Source: Faecalicatena contorta
Lineage (GTDB): Bacteria > Bacillota > Clostridia > Lachnospirales > Lachnospiraceae
Assembly (NCBI RefSeq): GCF_021531975.1
Contig: NZ_JAFBIY010000005.1
Coordinates: 168,463-232,462 of the forward strand
Length of the DNA stretch: 64,000 nucleotides
Reading direction: 5' to 3'
In this document: positions 49,903-59,799 of the stretch, one piece after another
Layout: every line of letters starts with the position of its first letter
How positions within the stretch are numbered: position 1 is the first letter of the stretch
Notes under the pieces: model-generated
Seen by the model: only the letters and a program-made list of their open reading frames with translations
What the model was told of the DNA's origin: nothing
Database searches by the model: none
Made by a program: the position numbers and the translations under genes

Positions 49903-50061
49903 ATTCAGGCATATTTTTTGTGATTTTTGTCCAAAATATGTAAAAAAATAAATAGATTTTGCAACACATATACTTGCAAAAGACAGGCGGATTGTTATAT
50001 CATAGTTAGAATAAATTCTTTTTACTTAAGCAACAAATTTAAAAAGAAAGGAAGTGAACTT

Positions 50062-50622
50062 ATGGAATTACAGATTCAAGACTTAGTTTCGTCAATCCGA
50101 AAAGAAGGAATTGATGTGGCTAATGCAGAAGCAGAAGAAATCATTCTGGAAGCTAAGAAAAAAGCAGAAACGATTGTAGCAGATGCAAAGGCTGAGGCGA
50201 AGAGTGTGAAAGAGTCTTCAGAGAAAGAAATCAGTATTCTTAAAGAAAGTGCTGCGATCAGTGCAGAGCAGGCAAAAAGAGATGCCATGCTTGCATTTAA
50301 AACTGAGGTGAAAGCTGAATTTGAAAAGATCCTTTCTGCAAAGATTAAGGATAACCTTTCAGGTGGTGCGCTTGGAAAATTAATCCATGCTGCCGTAGCA
50401 GGGGAAGATGTACAGAATTATTCAGCTGAAGTTTCAGAAGTGAGTGATGCACTGAAATCAGAGCTTGCAGAAGAAATAAAGAATGGTCTTGAGATCAGAC
50501 CGACGAAAGGCGTTCAGGCAGGATTCCGTCTGGCGGCGAAAGATGGTTCAGGTTACTTTGACTGTTCAGATGAAGAAATCATGCAGATGCTGATGCCATA
50601 TTTCAGAAATCTTGATTTCTAG
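50062..50622 (+). CDS. V-type ATPase subunit E, operon 2
   Basis: 186 residues from ATG 50062 (AAAGGAAG). Coiled-coil first half (AEEIILEAKKKAETIVADAK) with globular C-terminal domain (GLEIRPTKGVQAGFRLAAKD, GSGYFDCSDEEI). First gene of the second ATPase cluster, which has a different gene order from operon 1 and clear sequence divergence from its E subunit. Confidence 0.88.
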   Translation: MELQIQDLVSSIRKEGIDVANAEAEEIILEAKKKAETIVADAKAEAKSVKESSEKEISILKESAAISAEQAKRDAMLAFKTEVKAEFEKILSAKIKDNLSGGALGKLIHAAVAGEDVQNYSAEVSEVSDALKSELAEEIKNGLEIRPTKGVQAGFRLAAKDGSGYFDCSDEEIMQMLMPYFRNLDF

Positions 50623-50634
50623 CAGGAGGTGTCT

Positions 50635-51156
50635 ATGGCTTCATATTATTACTTGATATCAAGCCTGCCGGATCTTAAGACAGATGGAGATATGCCGCTG
50701 ACTTATGATGAGTTTCTCGGCATGTGTCAGTCAAATGTAAGCGAATCAAAATATAAGTTCCTTGAGAATCTTACTCTTTCATCAGAAGAGGGACCGCTTG
50801 TAAAAGAATGGGCGGTTTATTATAAGAATCTTATGAGAGAACTTAATTATCAGAGGAGTATGAATCTGGGAAGACCTTATCTGACATCTTATGATAAGGA
50901 TTCTGTCATTGCACAGATAGCAGGAGCTGCGCTGGCTGCAAAGAATCCGCTGGAGGCAGAGAAGATCTTGCTGGATTATGAATTTGAAATTCTTGATTCA
51001 TTGGTAGGCTTGCATACTTTTGATGATGCTTATTTATTTGGGTATGCGATTAAACTAAAATTACTTGAGCGCCAGAGCTGTTTCGTTCAGAAAAAAGGAC
51101 AAATGGAATTCAAACGCCTTTTTGATCAGGTACAGCAGCGCGTATATAGTTTATAA
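50635..51156 (+). CDS. DUF2764 family protein, V-ATPase-associated subunit, operon 2
   Basis: 173 residues from ATG 50635 (AGGAGG at 5 bases). The start ASYYYLISSLPDLK is the DUF2764 signature. It occupies the place taken by subunit C in other operons and is found in the same E-DUF2764-A order in Chlamydia, spirochaetes and Bacteroidetes. Helical, cytoplasmic. It likely replaces subunit C as the link between head and ring, but this is inference. Confidence 0.87.
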   Translation: MASYYYLISSLPDLKTDGDMPLTYDEFLGMCQSNVSESKYKFLENLTLSSEEGPLVKEWAVYYKNLMRELNYQRSMNLGRPYLTSYDKDSVIAQIAGAALAAKNPLEAEKILLDYEFEILDSLVGLHTFDDAYLFGYAIKLKLLERQSCFVQKKGQMEFKRLFDQVQQRVYSL

Positions 51157-51169
51157 CGGGAGAGAATTG

Positions 51170-52900
51170 ATGGAAACAGTAACAGGATATGTAACTGGTA
51201 TTAACGGAAACCTGGCAAATGTCAGCTTTGATGGTTCAGTTCATAAAAATGAAGTTGGTTATATTCTTGTTGATGGAAAGCGGCTCAAAGGAGAAGTTAT
51301 CCGAATCAACAATGGTGTTGCCAGCATGCAGATCTACGAGATGTCCAACGGAATTAAAGTTGGCGATCCTGTAGAGTTTACTGGCGAATTAATGAGTGTA
51401 GAACTTGGCCCAGGTCTGTTAACCCAGGTGTTTGACGGCCTTCAGAATCCATTACCGGATCTTGCCGAGCAGTGTGGCTTCTTCCTTGAGAGAGGTGTAT
51501 ATCTTGATCCTATTCCGGACAGAGAATGGGAATTTACACCATCTGTTAAGGTGGGAGATTCTGTTGAAGCAGGAGATCCTATTGGTAGTGTTCCTGAAGG
51601 ATTATTTACACATGAAATTATGGTTCCATTCACACTGAAAGGTCGTGACTGGACAGTTAAATCAATCAAAGAAAAAGGCTCTTATCATGTAAGAGCGACA
51701 ATTTGCGTAATCGCAAACAGCAAAGGCGAAGAGAAAGAACTCAGCATGGTCATCACACAGCCGATCAAACAGGCAGTGAAATGCTATGAAGAGAGACTTC
51801 GTCCAGACGAACCTCTGGTAACAAAGATTCGTTGTATTGATGCTTTCCTTCCTGTAGCAAAGGGCGGAACATTCTGTGTTCCGGGACCTTTTGGAGCAGG
51901 TAAAACGGTTCTCCAGCATATGGAGGCTAAAAATGGTGAAGCAGATATCGTTATCGTAGCAGCATGTGGAGAGCGTGCAGGTGAGGTTGTAGAGATCTTA
52001 AAAGAGTTCCCTGAACTGGAAGACCCGAAGACAGGCAGGTCTCTTATGGAAAGAACAATTATTATCTGTAACACATCTTCCATGCCGGTAGCAGCCAGAG
52101 AGGCTTCTTGTTACACGGCAGTTACACTTGCTGAGTATTACAGACAGATGGGACTGGATGTCCTTCTTCTTGCAGACTCCACAAGCCGTTGGGCGCAGGC
52201 AATGCGTGAGATGTCAGGACGTCTGGAAGAGATTCCTGGTGAAGAAGCATTCCCTGCTTATCTTGAGTCGACGATCGCTTCTTTCTATGAAAGAGCCGGT
52301 AAAGTACGACTTAAGAATGGTAAGGTCGCATCTGTAACAATTGGTGGTACAGTATCTCCTGCAGGCGGTAACTTTGAGGAGCCAGTAACACAGGCGACAC
52401 TGAAGGTAGTAGGAGCATTCCATGGACTTTCAAGAGAGCGTTCCGATGCACGTAAATACCCTGCGATCCATCCGATGGATTCATGGTCAAAGTACTCTGG
52501 TGTTGTAGATATGGACCGCATCGAAGAGGCGCGTTCTATTCTCAGAAGAGGAAATGAGATCAATCAGATGATGAAGGTAGTAGGTGAGGAAGGAACATCC
52601 GCAGAAGATTATATCATCTATCAGAAAGGTGAGCTTCTCGATTCTGTATACCTTCAGCAGAACTCATTCGATCCAATCGATGCAGCTTGTCCTCCGGAGA
52701 GACAGAGAGAAGAGTTCGATAAGCTTTATGATGCATTAATGAAGTCCTATGACTTGGAAGACAAGAAAGAAATCCGAGCTTTCTTCAACCAGTTGAGGCA
52801 GGAGTTCCTTGACTGGCACGGTACGCAGTTCCAGACACCTGAGTACTACGAACAAGGAAAGAAAATTTCAGAATTCTACATGTCGAAAGCAGTTGAGTAG
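51170..52900 (+). CDS. ntpA: V-type ATPase catalytic subunit A, operon 2
   Basis: 576 residues from ATG 51170 (GGGAGAG at 7 bases); the frame upstream is inside DUF2764. Walker A GPFGAGKT near 239 (operon 1 has GGFGTGKT). The bulge domain about 110-180 is present. Its C-terminal part differs clearly from operon 1 A, consistent with a separate lineage. Confidence 0.95.
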   Translation: METVTGYVTGINGNLANVSFDGSVHKNEVGYILVDGKRLKGEVIRINNGVASMQIYEMSNGIKVGDPVEFTGELMSVELGPGLLTQVFDGLQNPLPDLAEQCGFFLERGVYLDPIPDREWEFTPSVKVGDSVEAGDPIGSVPEGLFTHEIMVPFTLKGRDWTVKSIKEKGSYHVRATICVIANSKGEEKELSMVITQPIKQAVKCYEERLRPDEPLVTKIRCIDAFLPVAKGGTFCVPGPFGAGKTVLQHMEAKNGEADIVIVAACGERAGEVVEILKEFPELEDPKTGRSLMERTIIICNTSSMPVAAREASCYTAVTLAEYYRQMGLDVLLLADSTSRWAQAMREMSGRLEEIPGEEAFPAYLESTIASFYERAGKVRLKNGKVASVTIGGTVSPAGGNFEEPVTQATLKVVGAFHGLSRERSDARKYPAIHPMDSWSKYSGVVDMDRIEEARSILRRGNEINQMMKVVGEEGTSAEDYIIYQKGELLDSVYLQQNSFDPIDAACPPERQREEFDKLYDALMKSYDLEDKKEIRAFFNQLRQEFLDWHGTQFQTPEYYEQGKKISEFYMSKAVE

Positions 52901-52911
52901 GAGGTCCTAAA

Positions 52912-54207
52912 GTGCAGAAAGTATATACAAAAATAGAATCAATCGTCGGTAACGTAGTTACTGTAAGGGCCAAAGATGTCAGACTTGGCGACCTCGCTCT
53001 TGTAGGTGACAGTTACGCGACAGTTATTAAACTTGATAAAGATGTGGTATCTCTTCAGGTATTTGCAGGTGCACAGGGTGTAGGAACCAATGATCCGGTC
53101 CGCTTCCTTGGAAGACCGATGATGGTTTCCTTCTCAGAGCATTTGCTTGGACGTGTATTTGACGGAGCCGGAGTTCCAAGAGATAATGGCCCGGCACTTA
53201 CTGAAAATATGATTCCGATCGGCGGACCTTCGTTTAACCCTGCAAAACGTATTTTGCCAAAGAACATGATCCGTACAGGTATTCCTATGATCGATGTGTT
53301 CAATACACTTGTAGAGAGCCAGAAGCTTCCGATTTTCTCTATTTCAGGTGAGCCATACAATGCTTTGCTTTCCCGTATTGCTCTTCAGGCAGAAGTAGAT
53401 GTTATCGTGCTTGGAGGTATGGGTCTGAAATATGATGATTATCTTACGTTCCGTGACACCCTTGAAAAGGGTGGTGCGATGAGCCATACAGTTATGTTTA
53501 TTCATACTGCAGCCGATCCGACCGTAGAGTGTACACTTGTACCGGATATGGCCCTTGCTGTTGCAGAGCAGTTTGCCCTTGCAGGAAAGAAAGTACTTGT
53601 TCTTCTTACCGATATGACAAACTTTGCAGATGCACAGAAGGAAATGGCTATTACTATGGAACAGGTACCTTCTAACCGAGGTTATCCGGGAGATCTGTAC
53701 AGCTGTCTTGCATCTCGCTATGAGAAGGCTGTCGATATCGAAGGCGCCGGATCAATCACAATCCTTGGCGTTACAACAATGCCTGGTGATGACGTAACAC
53801 ATCCGGTACCAGATAATACGGGTTATATTACAGAAGGTCAGTATTATTTAAAGAATGGACATATTGAGCCATTTGGATCACTTTCACGTCTGAAACAGAA
53901 TGTAAATGGTAAGACGAGAAATGACCACCGTGCGCTCATGGACGGTATGATCCGTCTTTACTCACAGTATAAGGAAGCGCTTGAGAAGAAATCTATGGGA
54001 TTCCTTATGACTGAATGGGATGAGAAGCTTTTGAAATACGGTGAACTTTTCGAAACAAAATTAATGGACCTTGGTGTTAATATTCCACTTGAAGATGCAC
54101 TTGATCTTGGCTGGGAAATTCTTGCAGAGTGCTTCGAGCCAAATGAAACTGGTTTGAAGACGAGTCTTCTGAAAGAAAGATGGCCGGATAAGGATGCATT
54201 AAATTAA
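52912..54207 (+). CDS. ntpB: V-type ATPase subunit B, operon 2
   Basis: 431 residues, GTG start with AGGAGG, about 29 residues shorter than B of operon 1. The P-loop site is degenerate ([14 protein letters not shown]), as expected for the non-catalytic subunit. The short form matches the Chlamydia/spirochaete type. Confidence 0.94.
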   Translation: MQKVYTKIESIVGNVVTVRAKDVRLGDLALVGDSYATVIKLDKDVVSLQVFAGAQGVGTNDPVRFLGRPMMVSFSEHLLGRVFDGAGVPRDNGPALTENMIPIGGPSFNPAKRILPKNMIRTGIPMIDVFNTLVESQKLPIFSISGEPYNALLSRIALQAEVDVIVLGGMGLKYDDYLTFRDTLEKGGAMSHTVMFIHTAADPTVECTLVPDMALAVAEQFALAGKKVLVLLTDMTNFADAQKEMAITMEQVPSNRGYPGDLYSCLASRYEKAVDIEGAGSITILGVTTMPGDDVTHPVPDNTGYITEGQYYLKNGHIEPFGSLSRLKQNVNGKTRNDHRALMDGMIRLYSQYKEALEKKSMGFLMTEWDEKLLKYGELFETKLMDLGVNIPLEDALDLGWEILAECFEPNETGLKTSLLKERWPDKDALN

Positions 54208-54219
54208 AAGGAGTAGTTG

Positions 54220-54834
54220 ATGGCTATCAAACTTACAAAAAATGAGCAGAAGGTGCAGAAAGATCGCCTGAAACAGTATCAGCGTTATCTTCCGACCCTG
54301 CAGCTTAAGAAACAGCAGCTGCAGTCGGTTATCATGAAGACCAAAGCTGAACTGGAACAGAAGGAAGTCGAGCGTGCTCAGATGATCGGAGATCTGGATG
54401 ACTGGGTTGCAGTATTCGCAGAGAATGAAATCTTTGATGAAAGCAAAAAGCTTGACCATCTGGTACAGCCAGACACAGTCATCTGTAAGAATGAGAACAT
54501 CGCGGGTGTTACAGTTCCTACATTCCAGGAGCTGACATTCAAAGACATTAACTATGATGTTGACGACTATCCTTTGTGGGTTGATACTGCAATCATAAAA
54601 CTCCGTGAGATTGCACGTCTGGATGCACTGGTATCAGTACTTCGTAAGCAGGAAGCGCTTCTTGAGAAAGAATTACGTTCAACATCTCAGAGAGTAAATC
54701 TGTTTGAGAAAGTCAAGATTCCAGAAGCAAAGGAAAATATCCGGATCATCGGTGTATTCCTTGGCGATCAGCAGACAGCGGCAGTTGTTCGCGGAAAAAT
54801 TTCAAAGAAAAAACTTGTGGAGGCGGCACAATGA
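54220..54834 (+). CDS. V-type ATPase subunit D (central stalk), operon 2
   Basis: 204 residues from ATG 54220 (AAGGAG). N- and C-terminal long helices (LQLKKQQLQSVIMKTKAELE; REIARLDALVSVLRKQEALL). The last four bases overlap the start of subunit I. Confidence 0.92.
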   Translation: MAIKLTKNEQKVQKDRLKQYQRYLPTLQLKKQQLQSVIMKTKAELEQKEVERAQMIGDLDDWVAVFAENEIFDESKKLDHLVQPDTVICKNENIAGVTVPTFQELTFKDINYDVDDYPLWVDTAIIKLREIARLDALVSVLRKQEALLEKELRSTSQRVNLFEKVKIPEAKENIRIIGVFLGDQQTAAVVRGKISKKKLVEAAQ

Positions 54835-56672
54835 TAGAAAAGATGAAAATGGTCTACATCGTGTCATCGGTCTCCAAAAAAGACGAGATGCTCGATGGAC
54901 TTCGAAATCTCGGAATTCTGCATCTGTCAGAGAAAAAGAGTCCACAGCGTGCGGTGTCAGAAAGGTTTACCAGTCTTTCAAAAACTGCTTCCGCATTGAT
55001 GGATTATGCACCGGATAAAAAATCTAAAAACAAAGAAGAGGTTCCGATTCTTTCGGACGCTCAGTTTGAGGAAATGTATCAAGGTGTTCTGACAGCAATG
55101 GATAAAAAATCAGCCCTTATTCAGGATATAAGTGCTGCCAATGCAGAAATCGAACGTATCAAAGCCTGGGGTGATTTTGTACCAGGTGAATTAAAACAAT
55201 TAAAAGAAGCAGGGTATGATCTTCATTTTTACCGTTTGGGAAAGAATGATTATACGATGGTGGCAGAAGATCCGGAGCTCCGGTTTGTTCGCCTCGCATC
55301 GATTGATAAGATGGATACCGTTGCTGTATTAGGAACCTTGCCGGCAACCATTCCGGCGGCTGAGTTTTCTATCCCGGAAAAAGGGATCAGTGAACTGACG
55401 AAAGAGATTGAAATTGCCCGGCAGGAAATTGCTGCGTGTGATGAGGTCTTAAAAAAAGCTGCCGTGTATGATTCCAGTTTTCAGGTTCAGATGCTCAAAG
55501 CTCAGAATGCGGAGAATTATTCTTCAGCAAGTGAGACTGCGGAAAATGACGATGATTTCGTCTGGATCTCAGGATATCTTCCCGAGGCAGAGCTGGATAA
55601 GTTTAAAGCTGCAGCAAAAGAGAATAAATGGGCATGGGCGCAGGAAGATGTGTCGGAAGAGGATACACAGATTCCTACAAAAGTAAAATACGGAAAACTG
55701 TCGGGATTAATTAAACCAGTGTTTGATATCCTGGGAATTCTGCCGGGATACAGAGAATCAGATATTTCACTTTGGTTCTTCCTGTTTTTTACATTGTTCT
55801 TTGCAATGATCATCGGTGACGCTGGTTATGGTCTCCTCATTCTTATCGGAACCATTGCCTATGTGGCGAAAACAAAGAAACGAGATAATACAGTTTATCT
55901 GCTGTTTGTACTTTCGATTTCGACCATTATATGGGGAGCGATTACCGGTACATGGTTTGGTATGGAAAAGGCCATGGAAGTTCCGCTTCTTAAGGCGATG
56001 GTAATTCCTAATTTTGCCAACTATCCGGAGTACTTTGGTGTGACGGCTCTTACGCAGCAGAACACGATCATGAAGTTCTCGTTTTCCATCGGAGCAATCC
56101 AGATGGCACTTGGAAGTTTAATTTCTATCAAGAAAAAGATTGGTGAGAAGAATTTAAGCTGGGTGGCAGATTTAGGTTGGCTCGTAGCAATCATAGCAAT
56201 GTATATGTTATCACTTTACCTGGTAATCGGAGAGAAGATTAGTGTTAAGCCGGTATTTGCACTCATTGGAGTTGCATTTATCACGGTCGTACTCTTCGGA
56301 GGAATGGCTCCGGATCGTACCTTTGCACAGGGAATCAAAGCAGGACTCGCGGATGCGTTTACGGTATTTTTAAATACCATCAGCTGTTTTGGTAACGTAA
56401 TGAGTTATATCCGTCTGTTTGCGGTTGGTATGGCAGGCCTTGCCATTTCCCAGAGCTTTAACGGAATAGCGGCCGGTTTCCATGGCCCGCTCATGATTCT
56501 TGGTGTAGTGGTAGTATTGATTGGACACGGACTTAATATTATTATGTGTTTCCTTTCTGTCGTAGTACATGGCGTCAGACTGAATGTTCTGGAGTTCTCA
56601 GGACAGGCTGGCCTGGAATGGACAGGAATTGCATATGAACCATTTAAAGAAAACGATAAGATTAAAAAATAG
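54831..56672 (+). CDS. ntpI: V-type ATPase subunit I (a subunit), operon 2
   Basis: 613 residues. The cytoplasmic half with coiled coil is followed by about seven spans from residue 305 on (LFFTLFFAMIIGDAGYGLLI). The c-ring facing Arg is in SCFGNVMSYIRLFAVGMAGL near 525. Overlaps D by 4 bases (ATGA). Confidence 0.94.
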   Translation: MIEKMKMVYIVSSVSKKDEMLDGLRNLGILHLSEKKSPQRAVSERFTSLSKTASALMDYAPDKKSKNKEEVPILSDAQFEEMYQGVLTAMDKKSALIQDISAANAEIERIKAWGDFVPGELKQLKEAGYDLHFYRLGKNDYTMVAEDPELRFVRLASIDKMDTVAVLGTLPATIPAAEFSIPEKGISELTKEIEIARQEIAACDEVLKKAAVYDSSFQVQMLKAQNAENYSSASETAENDDDFVWISGYLPEAELDKFKAAAKENKWAWAQEDVSEEDTQIPTKVKYGKLSGLIKPVFDILGILPGYRESDISLWFFLFFTLFFAMIIGDAGYGLLILIGTIAYVAKTKKRDNTVYLLFVLSISTIIWGAITGTWFGMEKAMEVPLLKAMVIPNFANYPEYFGVTALTQQNTIMKFSFSIGAIQMALGSLISIKKKIGEKNLSWVADLGWLVAIIAMYMLSLYLVIGEKISVKPVFALIGVAFITVVLFGGMAPDRTFAQGIKAGLADAFTVFLNTISCFGNVMSYIRLFAVGMAGLAISQSFNGIAAGFHGPLMILGVVVVLIGHGLNIIMCFLSVVVHGVRLNVLEFSGQAGLEWTGIAYEPFKENDKIKK

Positions 56673-56698
56673 TATTATAAAGATAAAGGAGAATAATT

Positions 56699-57133
56699 AT
56701 GAATTTAGCATTTGTTGGAATGGCAGCTGCACTTGGTCTGTCCGCTTCAGGATCAGCATTCGGTGCAGGATTTGCCGGAATGGCATCAGTTGGAGCATGG
56801 AAAAAATGTTATGCAAGTGGAAAACCAGCACCGTTCATTATGATCGCATTCTCTGGTGCACCTCTTACACAGACAATTTACGGATTCCTTCTTATGAACT
56901 TTATTAAATCCGCAATGGCAGGTGGCGGAGACGCAGGTCTCGCTCTTGGCGTTGGCGTATTTGGTGGTCTTGCAATTGGTCTTTCTGGATTGTTCCAGGG
57001 TAAATGTGCTGCAGCAGCTGCAGATGCATTGGGAGCAACAGGAAAAGGTACAGCGAACTACTTTATCGTAGTTGGTATCGTAGAGACAGTAGCTCTCTTC
57101 ACATTGGTATTCAGTTTGTTGCTTTTAGGCTAA
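56699..57133 (+). CDS. ntpK: V-type ATPase subunit K (c-ring), operon 2, duplicated hairpin with Na+-type ligands
   Basis: 144 residues, four spans arranged as two fused hairpins. The first hairpin ends in SGAPLTQTIYG (Thr57, Gln58) and carries no carboxylate. The second has GLFQGKCAAA (Gln100) and VGIVETVALF (Glu129). These align with Thr64, Gln65, Gln110 and Glu139 of Enterococcus hirae NtpK, which bind Na+. One carboxylate per four spans is typical of ATP-driven pumps. AAAGGAGAA ribosome binding site. Last gene of operon 2. Confidence 0.93.
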   Translation: MNLAFVGMAAALGLSASGSAFGAGFAGMASVGAWKKCYASGKPAPFIMIAFSGAPLTQTIYGFLLMNFIKSAMAGGGDAGLALGVGVFGGLAIGLSGLFQGKCAAAAADALGATGKGTANYFIVVGIVETVALFTLVFSLLLLG

Positions 57134-57144
57134 GAACGAATTTG

Positions 57145-57184
57145 AAAAGGCATCTTTCACTGCGAAAGATGCCTTTTCTTTTTT
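57145..57184 (+). terminator. terminator of ATPase operon 2
   Basis: AAAAGGCATCTTTC, five-base loop, GAAAGATGCCTTTT then CTTTTTT. Confidence 0.9.
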
Positions 57185-57204
57185 ACAAATAATGCCATGT
57201 CCCA

Positions 57205-57233
57205 TTGACCAAAATCATTCTGTGAGCTATAAT
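57205..57233 (+). promoter_or_regulatory. promoter of transaldolase/transketolase operon
   Basis: TTGACC (57205-57210), 17-base spacer, TATAAT (57228-57233). Confidence 0.75.
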
Positions 57234-57277
57234 TTTTTATGTATGGGCAACTATTTTATTAAGGAGGAACAGAAATA

Positions 57278-57934
57278 ATGAAATTTTTTATCGACACAGC
57301 AAAAGTAGAGGATATCAAAAAAGCAAATGATATGGGTGTCATCTGTGGTGTGACAACAAATCCTTCTCTGATCGCAAAAGAAGGAAGAGTATTTGAAGAA
57401 GTTATCGCAGAGATCGCTTCTATCGTAGATGGACCGATCAGTGGTGAGGTAAAGGCAACAACAGTTGATGCAGAAGGCATGATCGCTGAAGGACGTGAGA
57501 TTGCCAAGATTCATCCGAATATGGTAGTTAAGATTCCTATGACAGTAGAAGGACTGAAGGCTTGTAAGCAGCTGACAGCAGAAGGAATCAAGACAAATGT
57601 TACATTGATCTTTACAGCTAACCAGGCACTTCTGGCAGCAAGAGCCGGTGCTACATATGTATCTCCATTCCTTGGACGTCTGGATGATATTTCTGTAAGA
57701 GGTACAGATCTGATCGCAGAGATTGCAGAGATCTTCCGTGTTGCAGGAGATATCGATACACAGATTATTGCAGCAAGCGTTCGTCACCCGATGCACGTAA
57801 CAGACTGTGCACTTGCAGGTGCAGATATCGCAACTGTTCCGTATTCCGTTATTGAAACCATGACAAAACACCCGCTTACAACTGCAGGTATTGCAAAATT
57901 CCAGGCAGATTACAAAGCAGTGTTTGGAGAATAA
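57278..57934 (+). CDS. transaldolase / fructose-6-phosphate aldolase (small type)
   Basis: 218 residues, the short TalC/Fsa subfamily. Start [20 protein letters not shown], Schiff-base Lys in [13 protein letters not shown] near 88, and [13 protein letters not shown] near 25. Acts in the non-oxidative pentose phosphate pathway or as aldolase; sequence alone does not separate these. AAGGAGG ribosome binding site. Followed by a split transketolase, which favours the pentose phosphate role. Confidence 0.92.
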   Translation: MKFFIDTAKVEDIKKANDMGVICGVTTNPSLIAKEGRVFEEVIAEIASIVDGPISGEVKATTVDAEGMIAEGREIAKIHPNMVVKIPMTVEGLKACKQLTAEGIKTNVTLIFTANQALLAARAGATYVSPFLGRLDDISVRGTDLIAEIAEIFRVAGDIDTQIIAASVRHPMHVTDCALAGADIATVPYSVIETMTKHPLTTAGIAKFQADYKAVFGE

Positions 57935-57971
57935 TTGCCAGTAATTAATGATGAAAAGCAGGAGGAACATC

Positions 57972-58808
57972 ATGAACAAATTAGAATTAATGAAGACTGC
58001 CAATGAAATCCGCAAGGGCATCATTACTTCTGTTCACAGCGCAAAATGTGGACATCCGGGCGGATCTTTATCAGCAGCAGACATATATACATATCTGTTT
58101 TTTGAAGAGATGAACATTGATCCAAAGGATCCTAAGAAAGCTGACCGTGACCGCTTCGTATTATCAAAAGGACACACAGCACCAGGATACTATTCAACAT
58201 TAGCAAACAGGGGATTTTTCCCGGTAGAGGATCTGACTACACTGCGTAAAGTTGGTTCTTATCTGCAGGGACATCCGGATATGAAACATATTCCGGGTGT
58301 TGATATGTCAAGTGGTTCTCTGGGACAGGGCATCTCAGCAGCAGTAGGTATGGCTATTTCTGCAAAATTATCCGGTGACTCTTACAGAGTGTATACACTC
58401 CTTGGAGACGGAGAGATCCAGGAAGGTCAGGTATGGGAAGCTGCTATGCTTGCAGCTCACAGAAAGCTGGACAACCTTGTTGTTATTGTTGATAATAACA
58501 ACCTTCAGATCGATGGTGCGATCAGTGATGTTAACTCACCATATCCGATCGACAAGAAGTTTGAGGCATTTAATTTCCATGTTATCAATATTGACGGACA
58601 TAACTTTGATGAAATTGATGCTGCATTTAAAGAAGCAAAGGAGACAAAAGGCCAGCCGACAGCAATTATTGCTAAGACAATAAAGGGCAAAGACGTTTCC
58701 TTCATGGAAAACCAGGCATCCTGGCACGGAGCTGCTCCGAACGATGAGCAGTATGCAGTTGCTATGGCAGATTTAGAGAAAGTAGGTGAAGCATTATGTC
58801 AGAAGTAA
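57972..58808 (+). CDS. transketolase, N-terminal subunit
   Basis: 278 residues from ATG 57972 (AGGAGGAA). It holds the thiamine diphosphate/Mg-binding half: KCGHPGGSLSAADIYTYLFF, GSLGQGISAAVGMAISAKL, LGDGEIQEGQVWEAAMLAAH and DNNNLQIDG. Split transketolases are common in Clostridia. Overlaps the second subunit gene by 13 bases. Confidence 0.94.
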   Translation: MNKLELMKTANEIRKGIITSVHSAKCGHPGGSLSAADIYTYLFFEEMNIDPKDPKKADRDRFVLSKGHTAPGYYSTLANRGFFPVEDLTTLRKVGSYLQGHPDMKHIPGVDMSSGSLGQGISAAVGMAISAKLSGDSYRVYTLLGDGEIQEGQVWEAAMLAAHRKLDNLVVIVDNNNLQIDGAISDVNSPYPIDKKFEAFNFHVINIDGHNFDEIDAAFKEAKETKGQPTAIIAKTIKGKDVSFMENQASWHGAAPNDEQYAVAMADLEKVGEALCQK

Positions 58809-59737
58809 AGAAAATCGCAACAAGAGAAAGCTACGGTAATGCTTTAGTAGAATTAGGAAAGAAACATGAAGATGTTGTAGTATTAGATGCAGACCTTGCA
58901 GCAGCAACAAAGACCGGTGTGTTTAAAAAAGCATTTCCGGAGCGCCATATCGATTGTGGTATTGCAGAGTGTAATATGATGGGTGTTGCAGCAGGTATAG
59001 CTACAACAGGTAAAGTACCTTTTGCAAGCTCTTTTGCTATGTTTGCAGCAGGACGTGCATTTGAACAGATCCGTAACTCTGTCGGTTATCCGAAGCTGAA
59101 TGTAAAGATCGGTGCAACACACGCAGGTATCTCTGTTGGCGAAGACGGTGCAACACATCAGTGTAATGAAGATATCGCTCTTATGAGAACGATCCCGGGA
59201 ATGGTTGTTATCAACCCGGCTGACGATGTAGAAGCAAAGGCAGCAGTTGAAGCAGCTTATGAGCATGTTGGTCCTGTATATCTCCGTTTTGGAAGACTTG
59301 CTGTTCCGGTGCTCAATGACAACGCAGATTACAAGTTTGAGATCGGCAAGGCTGTAACACTTCGTGAGGGTACAGATGTAACAATCATCGCTTCCGGTCT
59401 TCCGGTATCCGAATCTCTTGCAGCAGCTGAGAAGCTTGCAGAGGATGGAATCAGTGCAGCAGTTATTAACATGCATACAATCAAACCGCTTGATGAGGAA
59501 GCTGTTATCGCAGCAGCTGCTAAGACAGGAAAGATCGTAACAGTTGAAGAGCACTCCGTTATTGGTGGCCTCGGAAGTGCAGTTTGTGATGTGGTTGCTG
59601 AAAAAGCACCGGCAAAGGTTATGAAGATCGGTATCAACGATGTATACGGAGAGTCAGGTCCGGCAGTGGCACTGATTAAGAAGTATGGTCTGGATGCAGA
59701 CAGCATTTACGAGAAAGTAAAAGCATTTGTAAAATAA
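58796..59737 (+). CDS. transketolase, C-terminal subunit
   Basis: 313 residues. Pyrimidine-binding half (IDCGIAECNMMGVAAGIATT with catalytic Glu, THAGISVGEDGATHQ) plus the C-terminal domain (VTVEEHSVIGGLGSAVCDVV). It forms an alpha2beta2 enzyme with the preceding subunit. Ends 3 bases before a strong palindromic terminator. Confidence 0.94.
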   Translation: MSEVKKIATRESYGNALVELGKKHEDVVVLDADLAAATKTGVFKKAFPERHIDCGIAECNMMGVAAGIATTGKVPFASSFAMFAAGRAFEQIRNSVGYPKLNVKIGATHAGISVGEDGATHQCNEDIALMRTIPGMVVINPADDVEAKAAVEAAYEHVGPVYLRFGRLAVPVLNDNADYKFEIGKAVTLREGTDVTIIASGLPVSESLAAAEKLAEDGISAAVINMHTIKPLDEEAVIAAAAKTGKIVTVEEHSVIGGLGSAVCDVVAEKAPAKVMKIGINDVYGESGPAVALIKKYGLDADSIYEKVKAFVK

Positions 59738-59740
59738 TTC

Positions 59741-59785
59741 AATTGGGGACGGGGGTTTTTTCAAAAAACCCCCGTCCCCAATTTT
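59741..59785. terminator. palindromic terminator, same family as 546-591
   Basis: AATTGGGGACGGGGG, T6, C, A6, CCCCCGTCCCCAATT, then TT. Both this and 546-591 share GGGACGGGG + T-run + A-run + CCCCGTCCC, while the flanking stem bases differ in a paired way. Confidence 0.85.
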
Positions 59786-59799
59786 GGAAAGAGGGAAGT

